Shown: piece after piece, positions 20,867-24,351 of the stretch
How positions within the stretch are numbered: position 1 is the stretch's first letter
Layout of the letters: each line of letters starts with the position of its first letter
Source of the DNA: Pusillimonas sp. UBA6240
GTDB taxonomy: Bacteria; Pseudomonadota; Gammaproteobacteria; Burkholderiales; Burkholderiaceae_B
Assembly (NCBI GenBank): GCA_002441445.1
Contig: DJWC01000063.1
Span: forward strand, 1 to 24,351
Direction of reading: 5' to 3'
Length of the DNA stretch: 24,351 nt
The notes under the pieces: model-generated
Database searches by the model: none
The model's input: only the letters and a program-made list of their open reading frames with translations
Told to the model about the DNA's origin: nothing
Translations under genes and position numbers: made by a program

Positions 20867-21661
20867 ATGTGCATTGCTTATCTGGCCATTCGGGCGCATC
20901 CGGAATGGCCTTTGTTCATCGCAGCCAATCGGGATGAATTCCACGCCCGGCCCTGCATGGCGGCGGCGCCGTGGCCCGGGCGTCCCGACATCCTGGGCGG
21001 CATAGACTGCCAGGGGCAAGGCAGTTGGCTGGGCGTCACGCGGCAAGGCCGGTACGCGCTGATCACCAACTACCGCGACCCCGGACGCCTGATCCCGGGC
21101 GCGCCTTCCCGGGGCGAACTGGTCAGCCGCTATCTGCGGGGAACGGAATCGCCGGCCTCCTATGCACTGGCCGTACATGCGGCGGGCGCCGCCTATAACG
21201 GCTTCAATCTCATCGTGGGGGACGCGGAGCAGGCCTGCTATGTGGGCAATCGCACGGGCGACCCCGGCCCCCGGCCGCTGGCTGCCGGCCGCTACGTACT
21301 TTCCAACCACTTGCTGGATACGCCCTGGCCCAAGGCCGAGCGCCTGCGCCTGTCGCTGAATGCGCTGCCCATGGATCAACTGGGCACATCCCTTGCGCCG
21401 GTCTTCGCGCTGCTCAAAGACGGCACGCCCGCCCAGGATCACGCCTTGCCCAGGACGGGGCTGTCCATCGAACGCGAGCGTCTGCTCAGCAGCCCTTTCA
21501 TCATCAGTTCCGACTACGGCACGCGCTGCTCCACCATCGTCACCTTGCATGCCAGCGGCCGTGCTCTTTTGAGCGAAGTCAGCTACGATGAATCCGGTCT
21601 ATCCACCCAAAGGCACGACTGGCCTTTTACTCTTGATCAACGGAACGCAACGAGGCTGTGA
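20867..21661 (+). CDS. NRDE family protein (TANGO2 homologue)
   Basis: The 264-residue product begins MCIA and has AANRDE at residues 19-24, the motif that names the family; the penultimate N-terminal cysteine is conserved in TANGO2-like proteins. Further signatures are GGIDCQGQGSWLGVTRQGRYALITNYRDP and GFNLIVGD, and YVLSNHLLDTPWPKAERLR, all characteristic. Eukaryotic TANGO2 and bacterial relatives have been linked to heme trafficking or lipid metabolism; the role here is open. ATG 20867 follows AAGGA at some distance (about 16 bases). The stop overlaps the next gene's ribosome-binding region, and that ATG lies one base after it, so the two are surely co-transcribed. The preceding PBP7 gene is 24 bp upstream and may belong to the same transcript. 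Confidence 0.92.
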   Translation: MCIAYLAIRAHPEWPLFIAANRDEFHARPCMAAAPWPGRPDILGGIDCQGQGSWLGVTRQGRYALITNYRDPGRLIPGAPSRGELVSRYLRGTESPASYALAVHAAGAAYNGFNLIVGDAEQACYVGNRTGDPGPRPLAAGRYVLSNHLLDTPWPKAERLRLSLNALPMDQLGTSLAPVFALLKDGTPAQDHALPRTGLSIERERLLSSPFIISSDYGTRCSTIVTLHASGRALLSEVSYDESGLSTQRHDWPFTLDQRNATRL

Positions 21662-21662
21662 A

Positions 21663-22100
21663 ATGAAAACACTGAAATCGATGGCGGGCGCGGCTGTGCT
21701 GGCGGCCGGCTTTCTGTCCGCGGGCGCGTACGCGGAATTGCCCCCCACGCAAACCCAGGGCGGCGTGGAATATGTCAGCGGAGGTTTCGGGCTGGACGAA
21801 TCGACGGCTTTCAAGCAGGCCATTCGCCAATGGCCGCTGGCCCTGACCTTTGCCAGCTCCAGCAACAGCGTCAACGCCTACGCCAGCGATGTGCAAGTCG
21901 TCATACGGGACAAGCAGGACGCCACGGTGCTGAACGCCCTGTCCGAAGGGCCTTATTTCCTGGCCAGGCTGCCCGCCGGCTCCTACAGCGTATTCGTGAC
22001 TTACGAAGGCCAGACCCAGTCGCGGAAAATCACCATAGGCGCCAGCGGCGGCACCCATGTGACCTTCCATTGGAAAAGGCCAGCATCCGGTCCGGATTGA
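21663..22100 (+). CDS. Small secreted protein with a carboxypeptidase-regulatory-like beta-sandwich
   Basis: The 145-residue product has a clear Sec signal peptide (MKTLKSMAGAAVLAAGFLSA, cleavage near AYA-E). The mature part ends with a strand-turn-strand pattern, GPYFLARLPAGSYSVFVTYEGQTQSRKITI, typical of carboxypeptidase D regulatory-like or Cna B-type beta-sandwich domains ('LPAGxYxVxVxYxGxxxxrxvti'). The middle segment FASSSNSVNAYASDVQVVIRDKQDATVLN fits the preceding strands. No catalytic or metal residues stand out, and there is no lipobox, so it should be a soluble periplasmic protein. ATG 21663 is chosen over the longer frame from 21588 because it starts the signal peptide and has GAGG about 9 bases upstream. 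It lies one base after the NRDE stop. Function is unknown. Confidence 0.82.
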   Translation: MKTLKSMAGAAVLAAGFLSAGAYAELPPTQTQGGVEYVSGGFGLDESTAFKQAIRQWPLALTFASSSNSVNAYASDVQVVIRDKQDATVLNALSEGPYFLARLPAGSYSVFVTYEGQTQSRKITIGASGGTHVTFHWKRPASGPD

Positions 22101-22115
22101 GCGCTGAAAAGCGCT
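22100..22115. terminator. Short hairpin between convergent genes
   Basis: AGCGCT (22100-22105), GAAA loop, AGCGCT (22110-22115) form a perfect 6-bp stem with a stable GNRA tetraloop. It overlaps the ends of the secreted-protein gene and the convergent hydrolase gene. There is no T-run, so it may protect 3' ends or pause polymerase rather than terminate fully. Confidence 0.4.
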
Positions 22116-22887
22116 AATGCAGCGTCGGCCCCTTGCGCCTTTTCGCGCCTTGCTCTTTCGCCTGCCGTTCCAGAGACTGCAAAGCGTCTTCCCAGTTGCG
22201 CAAGGGAACACAGGTCTGCAGGCGCACGATGGCCTGCTTGATCAAAGCCTGATGAAGCTCGTGGCCGATGCGCGAGGCGACATCCAGGGTGGCGTCGCCC
22301 TGGAGCTCGGCCAGGCGCAGCAAGGTGGATTCCACTTCAGCCACGGAAACCTGCTGGTCGTTGGCGCCATGGAAAAAATGCAGCGTCGTCGTGGAAGGAA
22401 CGTGGCTGGGCGGCTGCACGTACAGCCCTGAAAACGCCAGCACCCGCCCGGCGATTCCCGGTTTTGCACAGCTGGCTTCCAGAGCCATGGTGGCGCCCTG
22501 CGAAAAACCTGCCAGCGCCGTCTGCGCCCCCGACAGGCCGTAGTCGGCCTGAAGCCGGCTGATCTGCTCGATGAGCCGCGGCAAAGACCGCCCCACCCGT
22601 TCAGCGTAATTGCCCTCATTCAGGCCCAGAGGATCGACCCAGTGATAGCCCGCTATGCCCTGGCTGCCGAGCGCGCCCGCGGAGCTGTCGGCGGGGATGT
22701 TCTGGAAGGCATAGGGCAGCACCACCATGGCCAGGGGAAAGGCGCTTTTGATGGCATCGGCCAGAGGAAACAATTGCTGGGGAGTGCCGGCTTCGCCGTG
22801 CAATAGAACGAACAGCAATTGCGGCCTGCCTTGGCTGGGTACGAAGATAAAAGGATCGGGCAAGCCGGACTTTGCCGCCATCATCAT
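22114..22887 (-). CDS. Alpha/beta hydrolase, carboxylesterase/phospholipase type (YpfH-like)
   Basis: The 257-residue protein is a serine esterase of the phospholipase/carboxylesterase (YpfH, acyl-protein thioesterase-like) group. LLFVLLHGEAGTPQQLFPLADAI carries the oxyanion-hole HG motif (30-31). The nucleophile is Ser129 in GFSQG, the acid is Asp177 in FFHGANDQQV, and the base is His209 in RIGHELHQ. All three are in the expected order and spacing. The last 30 residues are basic and probably disordered (QAKEQGAKRRKG). Three consecutive ATG codons begin the frame; the first, at 22887, has GGAG seven bases upstream and is preferred. The gene diverges from imuA, and the SOS box at 22962-22981 lies about 75 bp upstream of its start, so LexA might affect it. 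Confidence 0.9.
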   Translation of the reverse strand: MMMAAKSGLPDPFIFVPSQGRPQLLFVLLHGEAGTPQQLFPLADAIKSAFPLAMVVLPYAFQNIPADSSAGALGSQGIAGYHWVDPLGLNEGNYAERVGRSLPRLIEQISRLQADYGLSGAQTALAGFSQGATMALEASCAKPGIAGRVLAFSGLYVQPPSHVPSTTTLHFFHGANDQQVSVAEVESTLLRLAELQGDATLDVASRIGHELHQALIKQAIVRLQTCVPLRNWEDALQSLERQAKEQGAKRRKGPTLH

Positions 22888-22961
22888 AAAGCAACTCCAA
22901 AAAGCCTGATTTCTTCCAGCGTTGCAAAATTGTACGCCAGTTGGCCGCCTGGATTCTTTTA

Positions 22962-22981
22962 TACTGTATATTTACACAGTA
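22962..22981. promoter_or_regulatory. LexA-binding site (SOS box)
   Basis: TACTGTATATTTACACAGTA is a near-consensus LexA box: CTGT, eight bases, ACAG, with TA flanks on both sides forming a palindrome. TATACT and TATATT within or beside it could serve as a -10, so bound LexA would block the promoter. It lies 148 bp upstream of the imuA ATG and 74 bp upstream of the divergent hydrolase ATG. Confidence 0.92.
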
Positions 22982-23129
22982 TTAATACAGCCAAAGGCAG
23001 GCGCTTCTTCGGAACCGATCCGAGCCCGGCCGCACTGAAGGCTGCAGGCCGCTTGTCGGGAAAAGCTGCGGCCGCAAAACCGGCATCGCGCGTTTCAGCC
23101 GGCCGGGCTTACTTGATCATGATTATGCT

Positions 23130-23855
23130 ATGCGTTCCCCTTCCCTCCGGCAACCCGAATCCATACACCCCGCCCTCTGGCGCGGTTCGCAGCTGGCGCG
23201 CTCCCGCCAGGCGGCGGCGCCCACGGGCTTTCCCATCCTGGATCAGGAACTGCCCGCCCGCGGCTGGCCGCTGGGGTCCTTGATCGAATTCATGCCCAGC
23301 CAGCCCGGCATAGGCGAAATCCACCTGCTGCGTCCGGCGCTGGCCAGCCTGGACACCGGCCGCAGCATAGCGTTGGTCGATCCTCCCTACGAGCCCTGTT
23401 TCCATTGCTGGCTGAATTGGGGGCTGCAGGCTCATCGTCCTTTATGGATCCAGCCGAAGACTTCCAGCGACACGCTTTGGGCCGCCGAGCAAATCCTCAA
23501 GCACAATGCCTGCTCCGCCCTGCTTTGCTGGGCCGACAGGCTGCGCCCCGCCTCGCTGCGGCGGCTGCATCTGGCCGCCCAGCAGACCGACATGCTGTTC
23601 ATATTATTGCGCCCGCCTTCCGCGGCGCAGCAAGCCAGCGCGGCGCCTTTGCGCCTTTCCCTGTCCGCCTGGGGACAAGGCGTGCAGGTCTCCATCATCA
23701 AGCGGCGCGGCCCGCTGTGCAGCCGGCCTCTACCCATTGTTCTGTACCCCGAACGCATGCCGCATACCATGGTGAATGCTCATGAAACAACTCTGGATCA
23801 GCGTCTACCTGCCCACGCATTGCCTGGATCTGTGCTTTCCCTCGTGGGCCACTGA
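23130..23855 (+). CDS. imuA: ImuA, SOS mutagenesis accessory protein (RecA-like)
   Basis: ImuA is a RecA/SulA-like protein of the imuA-imuB-dnaE2 mutasome, induced by DNA damage for error-prone translesion synthesis. The 241-residue product shows the family pattern. It has ALWRGSQLARSRQAAAPTGFPILDQELPARGWPLGSLIEFMPSQPGIGEIHLLRPAL at the start, where the P-loop position reads PSQPGIGEIHLL and lacks the Walker A lysine, as in many ImuA. SIALVDPPYEP and ALLCWADRLRPASLRRLHLAAQQTDMLFILLRP follow. ATG 23130 has no good Shine-Dalgarno, so the start is uncertain. The last 74 bases overlap imuB in another frame, giving a C-terminal tail that may be specific to this strain. It is controlled by the SOS box upstream; dnaE2 probably follows imuB outside the window. 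Confidence 0.88.
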   Translation: MRSPSLRQPESIHPALWRGSQLARSRQAAAPTGFPILDQELPARGWPLGSLIEFMPSQPGIGEIHLLRPALASLDTGRSIALVDPPYEPCFHCWLNWGLQAHRPLWIQPKTSSDTLWAAEQILKHNACSALLCWADRLRPASLRRLHLAAQQTDMLFILLRPPSAAQQASAAPLRLSLSAWGQGVQVSIIKRRGPLCSRPLPIVLYPERMPHTMVNAHETTLDQRLPAHALPGSVLSLVGH

Positions 23856-24351
23856 AGCTCTGCCCGCCGCCGTGCTGGAACAGGGCCGGGTCCTGGCCTG
23901 CACGCCCAGCGCCCGCGCCCAGGGCGTGCAGCCGGGCATGCGGGCCGGTGCGGCGCTGGCCATGGTTCCCGGCCTGCTCACCGCTCCCGACGATCCCATG
24001 GCGCGGCGCCGAAGCCTGCACGACATCGCCCTGGACCTGCTGCAATACACGCCCAATGTCGTTTGCTACCAGGACAGCGCCGTCCTGCTGGAAGTCAGCG
24101 CCAGCCTCAGCCTGTTCCACGGGCCGCGTAACTTATGCCGGCTGCTGCGCCGCAGCCTTGCACAGCCCGGCCTGGCGCGGCCCGGCCTTACGCGGCCCGG
24201 CCTTACGCGGCTTGACCCGGCAGTACCGCGCGTCCAGACATGCCTGGGCATGGCGCCCACCGCCTTGGGAGCCTGGGTGCTGGCCAGCCAGGCCCCTGGG
24301 ACAGGCTACGCCGGCGCGAACCTTACCGGGCCGCGCCAGGCCGGGCCGGGC
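23782..24351 (+). CDS. imuB: ImuB, Y-family polymerase-like protein (3' end outside window)
   Basis: The frame from ATG 23782 stays open to the window end, giving the first 190 residues. MKQLWISVYLPTHCLDLCF is the usual ImuB N-terminus. It differs from active Y-family polymerases, where the DxDxFF metal-site motif would be, consistent with ImuB being a non-catalytic hub that links DnaE2 to the beta clamp. ARAQGVQPGMRAGAALAMVPGLL (about 47-69) and LLQYTPNVVCYQDSAVLLEVSASLSLFHG (about 89-117) match the family. Where the sequence should pass from LLRRSL into LGMAPTALGAWVLA, a Pro/Gly/Leu/Arg segment of 15-bp repeats is inserted. The start overlaps imuA by 74 bp, suggesting translational coupling. 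Confidence 0.9.
   Translation, partial: MKQLWISVYLPTHCLDLCFPSWATEALPAAVLEQGRVLACTPSARAQGVQPGMRAGAALAMVPGLLTAPDDPMARRRSLHDIALDLLQYTPNVVCYQDSAVLLEVSASLSLFHGPRNLCRLLRRSLAQPGLARPGLTRPGLTRLDPAVPRVQTCLGMAPTALGAWVLASQAPGTGYAGANLTGPRQAGPG
24163..24207 (+). repeat. 15-bp tandem repeat inside imuB, three units
   Basis: CGGCCCGGCCTTACG occurs exactly twice in succession (24178-24192 and 24193-24207), preceded by a diverged unit (24163-24177). The phase is in frame and encodes a repeated RPGLT-type pentapeptide at residues 128-142 of ImuB, in a variable loop ahead of the conserved APTALGAW motif. Confidence 0.9.

Noticed and set aside
1..24351. tRNA, rRNA, insertion-sequence or phage genes
   Set aside because: No cloverleaf-like segment, transposase motif, terminal inverted repeats or integrase was seen anywhere by eye; a tRNA scan would be the definitive test.

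Overview
The window is about 24 kb of GC-rich bacterial chromosome, and nearly all of it is coding. The gene complement points to a betaproteobacterium of the Burkholderiales, most likely Alcaligenaceae (the Bordetella/Achromobacter/Pusillimonas neighbourhood). The clues are a Bug-type solute receptor, an acyl-CoA dehydrogenase beside an MmgE/PrpD protein, rph next to divergent yicC, and a LexA-controlled imuA-imuB cassette. This placement is inferred from gene families, not from a marker gene. I found no rRNA, tRNA, insertion sequence or CRISPR array.

Layout. 1-1972 (+): the end of an acyl-CoA dehydrogenase, then an MmgE/PrpD protein. 2162-4298: rph (-) and divergent yicC (+), followed by a possible HipA-like gene remnant. 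4566-9646 (-): a Bug-type periplasmic receptor overlapping nadC; a roughly 950-bp non-coding tract with two different tandem-repeat arrays and palindromic operators; a NadQ-type Nudix/winged-helix NAD regulator; and an AI-2E family permease. 9920-12745 (+): a diiron ferritin-like/acyl desaturase-like protein, a UDP-glucose 6-dehydrogenase and a DUF421 (YetF-like) membrane protein. 12753-18109 (-): a tight four-gene run of GlcG/HbpS-like protein, YihY/BrkB membrane protein, DNA topoisomerase IB, and an Atm1-like ABC exporter fused to a degenerate histidine-kinase ATPase domain and an intact receiver domain. 18238-22100 (+): an MFS transporter, a PBP7-type DD-endopeptidase, an NRDE/TANGO2 protein and a small secreted beta-sandwich protein. 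22114-22887 (-): an alpha/beta hydrolase. 23130-24351 (+): imuA and the start of imuB behind a near-consensus SOS box.

How the parts fit. nadC and nadQ form a plausible local circuit. A 14-7-14 perfect inverted repeat lies over a good -35/-10 pair upstream of nadC, and a related imperfect repeat covers the nadC start codon. The most unusual gene is the ABC exporter-pseudokinase-receiver fusion. It looks like an exporter whose activity could be set by phosphorylation of its own C-terminal receiver, and a member of the heme-sensor-like GlcG/HbpS superfamily is encoded in the same run. A further theme is short tandem-repeat expansion: a 15-bp period in the Bug receptor, a 15-bp period in imuB, and 9-bp and 38-40-bp arrays upstream of nadC.
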